64,000 bases of DNA from Hyperoodon ampullatus. Lineage: Eukaryota > Chordata > Mammalia > Artiodactyla > Ziphiidae. The position numbers and the translations under genes are program-made. How positions within the stretch are numbered: the stretch's first letter is position 1; each line of letters opens with the position of its first letter. The stretch covers positions 95,998,942-96,062,941 of the forward strand of contig OX457056.1 in NCBI GenBank assembly GCA_949752795.1. Direction: 5' to 3'. Under the pieces are notes generated by a model. It was not told where the DNA came from and searched no databases. It saw nothing but the letters and a program-made list of their open reading frames with translations. This document shows, piece after piece, positions 1 to 12,460 of the stretch.

Positions 1-2078
1 TTTCAGATACATGTAGGGTTTCACTAAAGTTGACATCAACGTCTCTTCTTCCAATACTGAATCCCCCTCCTCCCATTTAGAGGGAGCTTGCTGAGTGACA
101 TTTATTCTTCTTGCTTTTTATTTAGTACTGGGGAGACAGAATGCCAGTCTTTACCCACATCTCCTTCCCTCAACACACACGCATCCAGGAAACGTAAGGA
201 GACAAACCAAACAGCCCATGGGCAGGGAAGCGCTCAAGACATTGTATCCGCACTACCAGTGAAAGCGCTTTGGGTCACAGAAACTATGCTGCTTTCTTTT
301 CCCCTGTGAAGGGGACATCTATGCTGGCTCTCTGCTCTTCAATCTCTGCTCCTTGTCCTGGGCCAACGCCCCAGAATTCCTTGGGTGGGCTGAGGATGCT
401 GAGAAGTGCCATCTGGACCAACTCACCTTTCCTCCCCCAGAAGTCAACGCCCATTTCCTCTACAGAGCTTCCCCTTTTTGTCAGCATAGGAAGGGAGCAT
501 CCCAACCGGGTACTTGAATTGTGCCTTGAGGGCATACATTTTGGAGCACTCGTGGCCTGAGGGTGGGAAACAGGGAAACCAGCCCTAATTGCCCTGCTTA
601 GCTCTAAACTTGCTTGGTAATCACTTTGGAATTGCTGGATCTTCTTCACCTTTTCCATCTCTCTTCTCTTTTGGCAAGCACCCAGCTATGGGTCCTAAGT
701 ATGAAAGCCTGTCAGAGTATTAAAAATGGTTGCTGCTAAAATGCATAAGAATTATGGAAGGAGGAAGCTGATGTTTAGATTTATTCCCCTCTACTCCCTC
801 CCACTCACACCACAGACTGCATAGTTTCCCCTCAGAAAGGAAAACATTCTTGACCTCTGTTTAAATGTTTATCAGAAGTTGTCTGGACTTGCAGAGTCTG
901 AAGTCACATTCAGTATTAGTCACATCCTTCTCTGTGTGTGGGGTAACCCTCCAATCAGGCCAGGAGGAATGCCTGGACTTTGTACAGAAACCATTTGGTG
1001 CTAGAGGCATCCACTACCACCCAGGGATTTTCACTTAGCCCAAACACAGGCAGAAGCAGAGCAAAGAACTTGAGCTTCCTGATGGCTGCAGGGCTTCAGT
1101 TTTGAATAGGTACAGGAAAAAAAAAATCCTCTTAGCTCTGTGGGTCCTGTGGGGTCTTGATTTTAAAACAAAGCTCTAGCATGGAGCCTGGAACCAATGG
1201 AGGTTCTAGGTCTTCAGCACAAAATGAGGGTCATTCAGAGTTTTATCCTTGCTCCAAAACACTCCTACTTTGGAGCAGGAAAAATTGTTTTGCCTTCTTG
1301 GGCCTTTGATATTGATAAATTAGTTTATGCTTCAGAAGTTCTGTAAGTAGTACGTATCTAACAGACCTTGTATCAATGCGTGAAAGGCACTGTATGTAGA
1401 CTCGACTAGGTGATGCTGGTGTGTGTCTGAGAGGAAGGTATGACTAAGGCAATAGAAAGTGTGAGGTCTGGCAGGTAGGATAACTGGGTTTTGGTACCAC
1501 TCTCACCACATGCAGGTTACACATTCCACTCGTCCTCAGCTTTTTCATCTTTAAAATGGGAAGTTTGAAGCAATCATCTAGGAGGTCCTTTGGGGGCCAA
1601 CAATAATTTCTGATATTTTTGTCTCTAATATCTGAAGCTGAGGAAATAGGCATAAGCTTCAGCCCAAAGGACATGAGTCACAATAAGAAAGACTTTCCTG
1701 AGAGTAACCCTGAGTTTGCAAAGGACACTCTGGAATTTTCCCTTCTAGACCAGTGTGGGTCTTAAACTGTGGTCCAAGAAAACTCTTCCAGGACTGGTGT
1801 TTTGGAGCTGTCAAGTTTGAAATCTCATAGACTGGGATGATACAGGATGTGGGCATTGGATGGTTATGGTGAACTAAAATATCACTTGAGAATCATTCTA
1901 GATCTATGAGTCTACACTTGAAATCTAATTAAGTTTTTTGGTAATTAAAAGAAGGGAAAGAAAATTTCCCTTCACAAATTTAGCAGCTTTTATCATGTTA
2001 CACAGGGATCACCAATGCTGTAATGGTACAGTATTTTTTTAAAAAATTTTGTTGGTATTTAAAAAAAATACAAAAGTG
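1..2078. other. Intronic sequence, largely repeat-poor
   Basis: No gene is seen. Apart from a probable MIR at about 1484-1640, I recognise no repeat. The frames at 88-309, 270-560 and 284-658 overlap one another and match no family I know. Confidence 0.5.
1484..1640 (+). repeat. MIR-type SINE relic
   Basis: The stretch from the cctcagctttttcatctt region through aaaatgggaag and then aatcatctaggaggtccttt follows the 3' half of a mammalian MIR. It is old and truncated. Confidence 0.4.
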
Positions 2079-4752
2079 CATGCTCATCAACATCATTTAT
2101 GATAAAAACTCTCAAAGTGGGTATAGAGGGAACATACCTCAACATAATAAAGGCCATATACGATAAGCCCACAGCTAACATACTCAACAGTGAAAAGCTG
2201 AAAGCTTTTCCTCTAAGATGATAAACCAGATGAAAATGCCCACACTTGCCACTTTTACTGAACACAGTATTCGTAGTCCTAGCCAGAGCAATTAGGCAAC
2301 CATCCAAATCAGAAAGGAGGAAGTAAAGCTGTCATTATTTGCAGATGACATACTGTTATATATAGAAAACCTAAAGACTCCACCAAAAAACTGTTAGAAT
2401 AGACAAATTCAGTAAAGTTGCAGGATACAAAATAAATATACAAAAATCAGTTGCATTTCTATATACCAACAGTGAACTATCAGAAAGAGAAACTAAGAAA
2501 AGCAGTCTCATTTACAACAGCATCGAAAAGAACAAAATTCTTAGGAATATATTTAACCAAGGAGGTGAAAGATCTGTACACTAAAAACTATAAGACACTG
2601 GGCTTCCCTGGTGGCGCAGTGGTTGAGAATCTGCCTGCTAATGCAGGGGACACGGGTTCGAGCCCTGGCCTGGGAGGATCCCACATGCCGCGGAGAGGCT
2701 GGGCCCGTGAGCCACAACTACTGAGCCTGCGTGTCTGGAGCCTGTGCTCCACAACAAGAGAGGCTGCGATAGTGAGAGGCTCTCACACCACAATGAAGAG
2801 TGGCCCCCGCTTGCCACAACTAGAGAAAGCCCTCATACAGAAACGAAGACCCAACACAGCAAAAATAAATAAATTAATTAATAAACTCCTACCCCCAACA
2901 TCTTCTTTAAAAAACAAAAACAAACAAACAAAAAAACTGTAAGACACTGATGAAAGGAACTGAAGAAAATACAAATAAATAGAAAGATATCCCTTGCTCA
3001 TGGATTGGAAGAATTAATATTGTTAAAATGTCCATACTACCCTAAACAATGTACAGATTCAAGGTAATCCCTATCAAAATGGTGTTTCTCATAGAAGTAG
3101 AGAAAACAAACCTAAAAGTTGTATGGAACCACAAAAGAGCCTGAATAGCCAAAGCAATCTTGACAAAGAAGAAGAAAGCTGGAGGCATAATGTGTCCTGA
3201 TTTCAAACTATATTACAAAGCTGTAGTAATCCAAACAGGATGGTTTTGGCATAAAAACAGACACATAGATCAATGGAACAGAATAGAGAGTCCAGAAATA
3301 AATTCACACACTTATGACCAATTAATTTACAACAAAGGAGCCAAGAACATACAAAGGGAAAAGAAGAGTCACTTCAACAGCTGTGTTTGTAAAACTGGAC
3401 AGCCACATGCAAAAGAATGAATCTGGACCACCATCTTACACCATACACAAAAATTAACTCAAAATGAATTAAAGACTTGAATGTAAGACCTGAAACCATA
3501 AAACTCCTAGAACAAAACATAGGGGGTAAGCTCCTTGACATTGGTCTTGGCAATAATTTTTCAAATCTGACACCAAAATGAAAAATAAACAAGTGGAACC
3601 ACCTCAAATTAAAAAGCTTCTGTACAGCAAAGGAAACCATCAACAAAATGAAAAGGTAACCAACTAGTGGGAGAAAATATTTGCAAATCATATTATCTGA
3701 TAAGGGGTTAATATCCAAAACATATGAAGAATTCATACAATTCAACAGCCCAAAACCAAACAATCTGATTAAAAAATAGGGAGAGGATCTGGATAGACAC
3801 TTTTTTCAGAGACGACATACTGATGGCCAACAGGTACATGAAAAGGTGCTCAATGTCACTAATCATCAGGGAAGTGCAAATCAAAACCACAATAACACTT
3901 CACATCTGTTAGAATGACTACTATCAAAAAAGAAGAAATAACAAGTGATGGGGAGGATGTGGAGAAAAGGGAACCCTTGTGCACTGCTGGTGGGAATGTA
4001 AATTGGTGCAGCCACTATGGAAAAAAGTATGAAGGCTCCTAAAAAAATTAAAGATAGTACTACCATTATGATTCAGCAATTCCACTTCTGAGTATTTATC
4101 TGAAGGAAACAAAAACACTAACCCGTAAATATATGCACCTCTATGTTCACTGCAGCATTATTTTCACTAACCAAGACATGGAAGTAACCTAAGTATCCAC
4201 TGATGGATGAATAAAGAAGACGTGCTGTATATATATACAATGGAATAATATTCAGCCATAAAAAAGGAAAACTTGTCATTTGCAATAACATGGATGGATC
4301 TTGAAGGCATTATGAAAGGTGAAATAAGTCAGACAAAGAAAGACAAATACCATTATGATCTCATATGTAGAATCTAAAACAAACCAACAATGGAACTCAT
4401 AGATACAGAGAACTATACTTATAGATACTGTGGTTGCCAGAGGTAGGGGGTTGGTGAAGGGGGCAAAAGGTACAAATTTCTAGTCATAAAATAAGTCATA
4501 GGGATTTAATGTACAGCATGGTGACTACAGTTAATAATACTATATTTGAAAGTTGCTAAGAGAGTATACCTTAAAAGTTCTCGTCACAAGAAAAAAATTA
4601 TAACTATGTGTGATGATGAATGTTAACTAGACTTATTGTGGTAGCCATTTCACAATAAAGTATACAAATATTGAATCATTATGTTGTACACCTGAAACTA
4701 ATATAATGTATGTCCATTATGTCTCAATGAAAAAACCTTTAATAAAAAATAA
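2079..4752 (+). mobile_element. 5'-truncated L1 (LINE-1), ORF2 C-terminal half plus 3' UTR, interrupted by a SINE
   Basis: The plus strand follows mammalian L1 ORF2 from within the reverse transcriptase domain (around ataataaaggccatatac and gcagatgacatactg) through the C-terminal region and the 3' UTR, ending in an A-rich tail near 4750. Many stops and indels break the frame, so it is dead and fairly old. A SINE splits it at 2601-2931. The frames at 3160-3420 (+) and 3374-3763 (-) lie inside it. Confidence 0.9.
2601..2931 (+). mobile_element. CHR-type tRNA-derived SINE, long form, nested in L1
   Basis: It begins ggcttccctggtggcgcag with a pol III A box (tggcgcagtgg) and an intact B box (ggttcgagccc), and ends in an A-rich tail. 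Target duplications of 18 bp (one mismatch) lie at 2583-2600 and 2932-2949, so the borders are firm. The duplicated site is L1 ORF2 sequence. Confidence 0.92.
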
Positions 4753-4789
4753 TCACAAGTCTCACTGTATAACATTAAGCCATTATAAA

Positions 4790-5030
4790 ACTATTGGGGT
4801 TGAAAAGAACCTTAAGAGTCATCTAGTCCAACCCTCAAACTGGATACAAAAGTCTGCTCTCCAACAGCTTATGCTCTGCCTGAAAACTTCCAGAGACCCT
4901 CACCCAAGGTTCCCAAATCCATTGCTGAATAACTGTTGTTGTTATAAGGTTCTTCCTTAGGTGAACTAAAATCAGCCTTCCTGCAACTTCCACCTTTGAT
5001 TACAGTTCCACCCTCCAAAACATCATTGAA
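4790..5030. repeat. Ancient interspersed repeat, family not assigned
   Basis: The phrase agtcatctagtccaaccctc followed by gcctgaaaacttccagagac and ttcctgcaacttccac recurs in mammalian genomes in old SINE-like repeats. I cannot name the family with confidence. No gene. Confidence 0.4.
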
Positions 5031-5039
5031 TAAGTTAAA

Positions 5040-5885
5040 CTGTTTTTCAAGATGATTAAAAAAAAAGTACATGCTCATTGTAACAATTAAAAAATATACA
5101 AGTATATAGAGACAGTAAATTGTCCACTTTTAATCTCATGATAATCCTAACCTCCCAATAACCTGTAAAGTTTATACATCCATATACTTTTTCATTTTAT
5201 TTTTTAAATTAAAAATTTTATAACTATCACCCTACAAATTTGCCTGTTATCAGTGATCAATATATCATATATTGATTTATTAGGTCAATACACATAAATC
5301 AACTTCATTCTTTTCAATAACAGCAAAATGTTCCATAACACGGGTGTACCTCTTTAATAATATTCAGGATGTTTCAACTTTTTTCTATATGCAAACTATG
5401 ATACAATAAATATTCTTACACATATTCTTAGTGCTTTTGTTTCTGTGGGATAGGTTCCAAGAAATGTGCTTTCTGGGTCAAGGGTATGAGAATGTGTAAT
5501 TTTAATAGACATTCTTAGATCACTTTCAAAAATTTGTTAGGAATTCTTGCACTTAGTGATAGTGTATGAGGGTGCTCATTTCCTCACACATTTCCCAGCA
5601 ATGGGAGTTAGGAATTTTAAAAAATTAGCCCCAGTTGAAGGAGGAAACGCTGTATGTCATTGCTGTTCTAATTGCATTTTCAGGACTGCTTGTGTGGTTG
5701 AGCAACTTTTCAGAGCAACTCTTCACAGGTTTATTGGCCATTAGCATTTGTTCTCACTTTAATTCACTATAATTTGTTTATTTGCCTTTGGGTCATTTAT
5801 CAATTTATATGAGCTCTTGTTTATTACAGATATTTACTCTTTATATTTTGCGAATAATTTCTCCATGCTATGACTGTCTTTCAAG
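5040..5885 (-). mobile_element. Old L1 fragment(s), antisense
   Basis: AT-rich sequence resembling the 3' region of old L1M elements read on the minus strand, for example the part ending in caaatatt-like and ctttcaagtttg text near 5840-5890. It is strongly diverged, with uncertain borders. Confidence 0.45.
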
Positions 5886-5939
5886 TTTGTTTGTTTTTGT
5901 TTTTGTTTTTACAGACATTTATTTGTGGTACTGGTTGCC

Positions 5940-6065
5940 ATATAGCATGTAAGCTCTTTGAGAGCAGCGATGCTGGCTCTTTAGCACACTGCTGTATCTT
6001 CAGCATCAAGAACAGTGCCTGGCACATAGTTCGCTCCCAATAAAAATAATGCCTGACTAACTGAA
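5940..6065 (+). repeat. L2 LINE 3' end
   Basis: The order gtaagctctttgagagcag, then cagtgcctggcacatag and a caataaa-like end, is the L2 3' terminus. Confidence 0.6.
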
Positions 6066-7800
6066 TACAAGCTTAAAACTTGTATGTAGCTGTCAACCTT
6101 CTTTATGATTTCTGGGTTATCAGAATAGCTCTATTTTTATTACTTTTACTTTTCTGCATTTAATCTTTTAATCCATCTTTAATTTTTTGTTAAAAATTTT
6201 TTTTTTTTCCTATTTGGAGTGCTAATCCATCTTGAATTTGTTTTGCATGCAGTAGGAAGCAGGGTAAACTGTTTGACCCTGCTTTGGCCACTACTTTGTA
6301 TAAAAAGCATTACATTAAAATAAGTTCTAAAAAGAACTTGCATTTTATGTGTTCTATACATTAAAATAGAAGTACACCCTACCAACCATTTTATGTGCTA
6401 TTAAAATATCTAAAATTAATTATTCAAAAATAAAGATGGTAACTTGCTTTTTGTGATTTCCTTGTTCTGTTTCCCTCCCCATTTTTTTTTTTTTACCTCC
6501 CCACTAGAAAATTTTTTTAATTTTTATGTAATTGGTGCTGAGCTGCTCCCTAGGAGAATTACTTGATAAGAGACCCAGGTGCTTCTTGAGACTTATTCTG
6601 CTTAGACAATAAAATTATGTCACGGGCTTGAATGTGGTTGATTACACTTTATATTATAGTCTAGGAACCTTAAAGATAGAAATCATACCTTATTCATTCT
6701 ACATCCTGCCATAATTCAAAGATTATTTTGATATATTAAGCAGTCAATAATACTTATTTAAATTAATACTGTGGTAGTAGAGCATGCATTTAACTTACCC
6801 AAGGGAACTGAGGATATTTTGAAAAGAGGCTCAAACAACTGCATATGTCACCCTTGAAGACTCATTTTGCATGTGTGATAACATATCTACCAACTGCAAT
6901 AAACAGAAGAATTCCCATAGACTTAGTGTGACTGCACTATTTGAAGATCAGAGGCCACAACATAATTGGGCATGATGGCAAGGTAGAAGATAGCAAATTG
7001 TTGCAAATACTGTTGATTATATACCCAGTAGACAGGCCCCTTCTTCCTTGATGGCAAACCAGGCTTTTGTTTGGGTCTTCAGTCTCTCATGCGACAGAAG
7101 AAGGTTAATTCTTAAGTGGTGAATTACAACTGGTGTCAGCCCATCATGGTGTCTCATTCCCCTTGGCAGTGATTGGTTCAGGCATGGGTGTGTGCTCCAA
7201 TTCTGGCTGATGAGACTCACGAATAAATCTACTGGAGCATTTCTTGGAAAGGTTTTCTCTGATAGCAATGTGGAATGCATAAGAAGATAGGATCCTCTTT
7301 TCTCCGGTTCTTGTTGAGCTGTCTCGAAATCACAAGGACCTAAATCTCTCCCCAACTGCCTTTGTCTTTCCTTCATCTCTGTTGTCTCTTTCCTGCTCAA
7401 TTTTGATTCTACTTCTAGAAGTTTCTTCTTGGTGAAGGACCCTGTCCTGGAAGGGAGTCCTAGCTAGTCAGTTGTGAGAATTCACGGGGCTCAGGATGCT
7501 CCAGCTCCATAGACCCTCCCATGGGTGCTTGCACTCACCCACTAATGGACTGGGTGCACCACACTTTCCAGTGAGTGAACACCTGTTGGCTATGTTGGAA
7601 TTTTTCTATTATCAGGTCTGTCTTCACCTCATTACTTCCCTCTGCTTCCTTCCACAGAGCTGCTGACATCATGCAGGCCTCCCAGCACAGGGGGGCTTGT
7701 TTAAAGCCACTTATATTTTGGGATTCACAGGGCTAGCTTGACACTTTTGTGTGGTAAATGTTGTCCATGGGGGTTTTGATTTTGGTATCTAGTGGCTTTA
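6066..7800. other. Intronic sequence without recognised gene
   Basis: AT-rich to about 7000. From about 7110 to 7330 the minus strand resembles an old repeat (tctggccaatgagac-like phrase at about 7200) that also appears at 10400-10720 in the opposite orientation. The 127-codon minus frame at 7017-7400 lies in it and is not a known protein. Confidence 0.4.
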
Positions 7801-7809
7801 TTTTTTACT

Positions 7810-8010
7810 TTTTTAAAAACTGTAGTAAAATATGCAACATAAAATTTACCATCTTAGCAATTTTTAAGTGTATAGTTCAGTAGTGTTAAGCATATTCACA
7901 TTTTGGGGCAACAGAGCTCCAGATCTCTTTTCATCTTGCAAAACTGAAACTCTATAGCCACTCAAAAACTCCCTACTCTTCCTTTCCCCCAGGTCCTGGC
8001 AACCATCCTT
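7810..8010 (-). mobile_element. L1M-type 3' UTR fragment, antisense
   Basis: The plus strand shows aaaatatgcaacataaaatt, then ttcatcttgcaaaactgaaa and tcctggcaaccatc, the usual antisense view of an old L1 3' end. Confidence 0.65.
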
Positions 8011-8639
8011 CCAGTGGCTCTGTTTTTATGAGGGGATTGAATTCAGGGAGATCAACAAACTCTGCTGCTGCCACGGTCCCATTATTAAACTGTAACTCCT
8101 GGAGACTGGAGCCTGTTCCATGCCCACAGTGCCAGTGTAGCACCTGACACATAGAAAACATGCACATAGTTAACTGACAAAGGAGTCATTCTTAATTCCT
8201 GTTCCTTTTGGCAGGGTGATAGGATGCTTTCTTGTACTCATTAAAGTGATTGATGGTTAACATAAAAGTTGCCATCCTTACCTGGACTAATACCTTTCCA
8301 GGTCAATATGCAACACGAGCTTCTAGATGGGAGAGCACTGCCAACTCTTGATTACTCAACAAGTGGAGGGCAGGAGAAGAAAAGACTAACTCAAATGGAT
8401 GCTGATTTTAAACTACTTTATATTTTTGCTGTGTATGAATTTGTTGGGGCAGATTTCCTTACTAATTATGTTTGGTTCAGGCTAACATTATAATATAAGC
8501 AGTTCCTGGGCACTATTTGCTGGTAGGGATTTGAAGGGAAGGCGTACATGGGGTGGCCTATTAAAAAGTAAACATTTGACACAGGTGTACACAAGGTAGT
8601 TAACTAATTGGGCATATTTGAGAGTTGTTGCTATAGCAA

Positions 8640-8870
8640 CGGGTGAAATCACAGGGAATAAAATCTTGCATTCATACAGGGCTTTACAGTTACAAAGAGC
8701 CTTCAAATCCATTACCTCATTTCTTTCCCATAACCTTAACCCTTTAATACAGGTCTTGGTAGCTCCATTTTACAGGTGAGGAAATGGACAGGACTGGGAG
8801 ATTAAGTAATGTGCTCACAATCACACATTTGGTCAATGTATAATCAGGACTCTGACTCTTCTAAGATTAG
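8640..8870 (-). repeat. MIR, antisense
   Basis: ccattttacaggtgaggaaa and gattaagtaatgtgctcaca, followed by a degraded end, match MIR on the minus strand. Confidence 0.6.
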
Positions 8871-8966
8871 TGGTTTTAAAATTTTTTAATAATTTTATTG
8901 TATTTATAGGTTATACCCACCCTTTTCATTCCTAATACCATATGTTCATACCCTTTATTTAAATTT

Positions 8967-9198
8967 AATTATTATTATTATTTTTATTATTATTATTATT
9001 TTTTTTCTGGTACGCAGGCCTCTCGCTGTTGTGGCCTCTCCCGTTGCGGAGCACAGGCTCCAGACGCGCAGGCCCAGCAGCCATGGCTCACTGGCCCAGC
9101 CGCTCTGCGGCATGTGGGATCTTCCCGGACCAGGGCACAAACCAGTGTCCCCTGCATCGGCAGGCGGACTCTCAACCACTGCGCCACCAGGGAAGCCC
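8967..9198 (-). mobile_element. CHR-type SINE, short form
   Basis: On the plus strand a T/TTA-rich tail (8967-9006) precedes ggtacgcaggcctctcgctg, and the copy ends ccaccagggaagccc. It is therefore in minus orientation, with its 5' end at 9198. I see no clear target duplication. Confidence 0.88.
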
Positions 9199-9340
9199 TA
9201 TTTTTAACTGCAGTCTAATTGACCTACAACACTATGTTAATTCCAGGTACACAACATAGTGATTTGATACAAGATTAGTATTTTAGAACACTATTGTTAT
9301 ACCTGAAGAGTGTGATGATATAGACTACCTCATATTCCAT
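9199..9340 (-). mobile_element. L1 3' end fragment, antisense
   Basis: gtctaattgacctacaacac, then ttccaggtacacaacatagt and gtgatttgat, is the antisense view of an L1 3' UTR. The SINE at 8967-9198 probably inserted into it. Confidence 0.5.
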
Positions 9341-9659
9341 TTTGGTAGAAGGCAGGGTACAAATTATAAATATGTAAAGACAAAGAGGTTCTGGACTAGT
9401 TTGGGCAATAGCCTTCATCTTCTCCATACAATCCCCCCAAATTACTCCTACCATTCAGTTGCCGCCTCCATCCTTGATTACCACATCTCTAGGCATCCTT
9501 GCAGAAAAAGGCAGAAAAAGACCAAAAAAGAGGGAAGAAGGGCAAAAGTACCAGGATGACATTTGGGGGCTGTTCCAGAAGCACTGGCACTACATCTAAT
9601 ATGAGGTAATGACCAGACTGTGAGCCCCTAACTGTGTGTGCTGAGTACCACGCTTGAAG

Positions 9660-9800
9660 ACAACCCTGAAAAGTAGGCAATATTGTCCCCACTTTACACA
9701 TGACAAAACCGAGGCTCAGAGAAGTTAAGTAACTTGCCCAAGATCATGCATTTAGTAAGAGGGGGAGTGGGAATTTGAACCTCATGCTCTCAAACATTAA
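9660..9800 (-). repeat. MIR, antisense
   Basis: ccccactttacacatgacaa, gaggctcagagaagttaagt and aacttgcccaagatca are core MIR sequence on the minus strand. Confidence 0.7.
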
Positions 9801-11722
9801 TCTCTGCAATACGTATGATTTAAATAAGCATAAAAACATTACAGCAATTAGAAATTCACCATACTTAGACCTGAGGATGAACTGAAGTTCATCTTTATAC
9901 AATTTATGAAAAATCAAAGTATGCTTGTTTTCTAAGCATTTTTACGGCTCTTACCCACAAACAATTAAAAACCCTACTTTCCTTGAGTTAATTTCAAATG
10001 ATCCTTTTCCACGTATTTAAAGCAAATAAGGCATGAACACTCATCTGTTAGCCATCATTTCTGTTAAGGAAACTGTTACGGAGTGAAATATCGTTTCTTT
10101 CAAAATGGTCTCTATGAACATCTTTGGCACCTTTTAGATAGGACTTCTTCCCTCTTCCCACTGAATTTTGGGAATGACATATTTTTCTAGAAAGCTCTTT
10201 TTTTTTTTTTTCCCAGCCATGATCTATTTTATCACCTGCTTCTCAAAAGTAACTGATTACTGTTCAGTGAAATCTGAGGGGGTCTGTGGACTCTCAAACA
10301 CTGAGCTTCCAGTCATCCTTTAAATTTGCCTCCAGAAACTGTTTCTGAAGTGTAAAACTGATAACTGCTGCTCAGCTATAGCAGACACTGTAGGTAGGCA
10401 GACTCTGCCCTAATCTCCACCCTCCTTCTCAGTCTTTCTTGCAGCTAGAGGTAGCCAAGTGACTCATTTTTGGCCAATGAGATAGACGTTTGCTGAAGAG
10501 TGTATGGGAAACTTTTGCTCACCTGATAAAATGGGATATATGACAGGCACTGCCCTTTTCCTTGTTCCTTCTAATAGCCTTGAATTAGGACTCAATGATT
10601 GGAAGTACTGCAGCCTCCTTGTGACCATTAGGCATGAAGTCAAAAGCCAACACACAAAGGACGGCAGAGCACAAAGAAAAAACCTGGGTCCTCCAAGCTG
10701 TTATTGTTGAACTGTTAAACCCACACCAAGAGCTGTCTACACCTGGACTCTGTTCTGCAAGCAACTAACCCCCTTCTAAGGGAGCCACTGTAGCCAGGTT
10801 TTCTATTACTTGCAGCTGAACATGTGCCTTACTGATAGACCAGCTGTTGCCCTTTTGGGTGATCATTCTTCTTTTCCCCTTCCCCAAATCTAAACATCCC
10901 CTTATATGTTGAAGGAACTGGTATAAGAATGGCACTTTCACATCAGGTACAAGCTCACATAACCTAAAAAGTATTTGCAAACTAAAATATAATGCACACT
11001 AAATTACACGAATGATTCAGAAAATTGCTGAGAAACGTTCCTTCACCTCTGACTAAGGATTTCTTCAGTCTGAGATAAATGTCACGCTTTCATGAGAAAC
11101 CTACTATTTCCTGCTTTCTTTGGCAGTATCTGAGGTCAAGGCCTTCTAGTTCTTATGACACACTCTGTTAGTTTTAAGGACCTCTCGGTGGGTCACATTC
11201 TCATTCCACAAAGATGAAGCACACTCACATGAATTCATGTGACACAAGGAAAAAAAAACCCCAAATCTCCCTGAGACTCAATTTTATTCAAATTGATTAA
11301 AAATTTAATTTGTTCTTCACAAAGTTCTCCTTAGGCTCTTCAATGATATAGGTTTTATTTTCTAGAAAACATGTGAAAGCAGCGATTTATCTCATTACCT
11401 TTTCTAACTTATTTTGCACTTCCTTCAGAACACTGAATGGCACACTGGTTATTTCACTGAGCAAGGCTTACAGATCCTGGCAGTGTGCTTGCTTTGGGAG
11501 TTGGACTACCTTAATTAACCAAGTTAATCACAAGCACTTGGGGAATAATTATTTCATGCTGTATTAGACAACTGCCACTGCCAAAACCTTGAATTTAGGT
11601 TATTTGCTGAAACAACAGCTTTGGATTCCCTGGACATCTTTCTTCAAAAACACATACATGGTTTAACAAAACAAGCACAAGTATATACATTTCCATACTT
11701 CAGTAATAATCAGAGTAACTTA
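9801..11722. other. Intronic sequence without gene
   Basis: Mostly repeat-poor. Positions 10400-10720 look like an old dispersed repeat (cttgcagctagaggtagcca, then tggccaatgagatagac and aaagccaacac) that I cannot name. The short frames at 10464-10655 and 10504-10710 lie in it. Confidence 0.4.
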
Positions 11723-11731
11723 ACAATACAG

Positions 11732-12081
11732 GCGGGACTTCCCTAGTGGTGCAGTGGTTAAGAATCCGCCTGCCAATGCAGGGGACACAGGTTCGAGCCC
11801 TGGTCCAGGAAGATCCTACATGCCGCGGAGCAACTAAGCCCGTGCGCCACAACTACTGAGCCTGCACTCCAGAGCCAGTGAGCCACAACTACTGAAGCCC
11901 ACGGGCCACAACTACTGAAGCCTACGTGCCTAGAGCCCGTGCTCCGCAAGAGAAGCCACCGCAAAGAGAAGCCCGCGCACCGCAATGAAGAGTAGCCCCC
12001 GCTCACCTTAACTAGAGAAAGCTCGCACAGCAACCAAGACCCAACGCAGCACCCCCCCCAAAAAAAAACCCAAAACAAAAC
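11732..12081 (+). mobile_element. CHR-type SINE, long form with internal duplications
   Basis: It starts gggacttccctagtggtgca and carries a B box (ggttcgagccc). The motif gccacaactactga is repeated in the middle, making this copy longer than the short form. Target duplications acaatacag lie at 11723-11731 and 12082-12090. Confidence 0.9.
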
Positions 12082-12309
12082 ACAATACAGTCAATTTAAT
12101 GGAGACACAAGTTTAGGAATGGCAACTGAAATCCACAGATCAAGAACTGGAATGAAGCATTTATGTTTAACTGGCTCTGAAATTCAATTTTAGCTTCCTG
12201 TGGCTTTAAATATGGGCACACGGGTATGTGTATGTGCACCCATCTACACAACAGCTCACCCAAAATCCTTGCTCCAGCTTCACTGGATTCCCCCTTAATT
12301 AGGGCTCTG

Positions 12310-12460
12310 TTTGGGCACTCAGACTGAATCATGGTTGCCTAATTTATAATGTGGGGATAACACACCACAGGGTTCTTGTGGGGATTAAAAAGGTGATATA
12401 TGTGTGCGTGTATGTGAAAATGCTTATAAACTGTACTGTGCTATGTTGATTTAAGGTCTT
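12310..12460 (+). repeat. Probable MIR relic
   Basis: aatgtggggataacacacca, then gggttcttgtggggattaaa and aaatgcttataaact, resemble the MIR 3' half. Weak. Confidence 0.4.
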
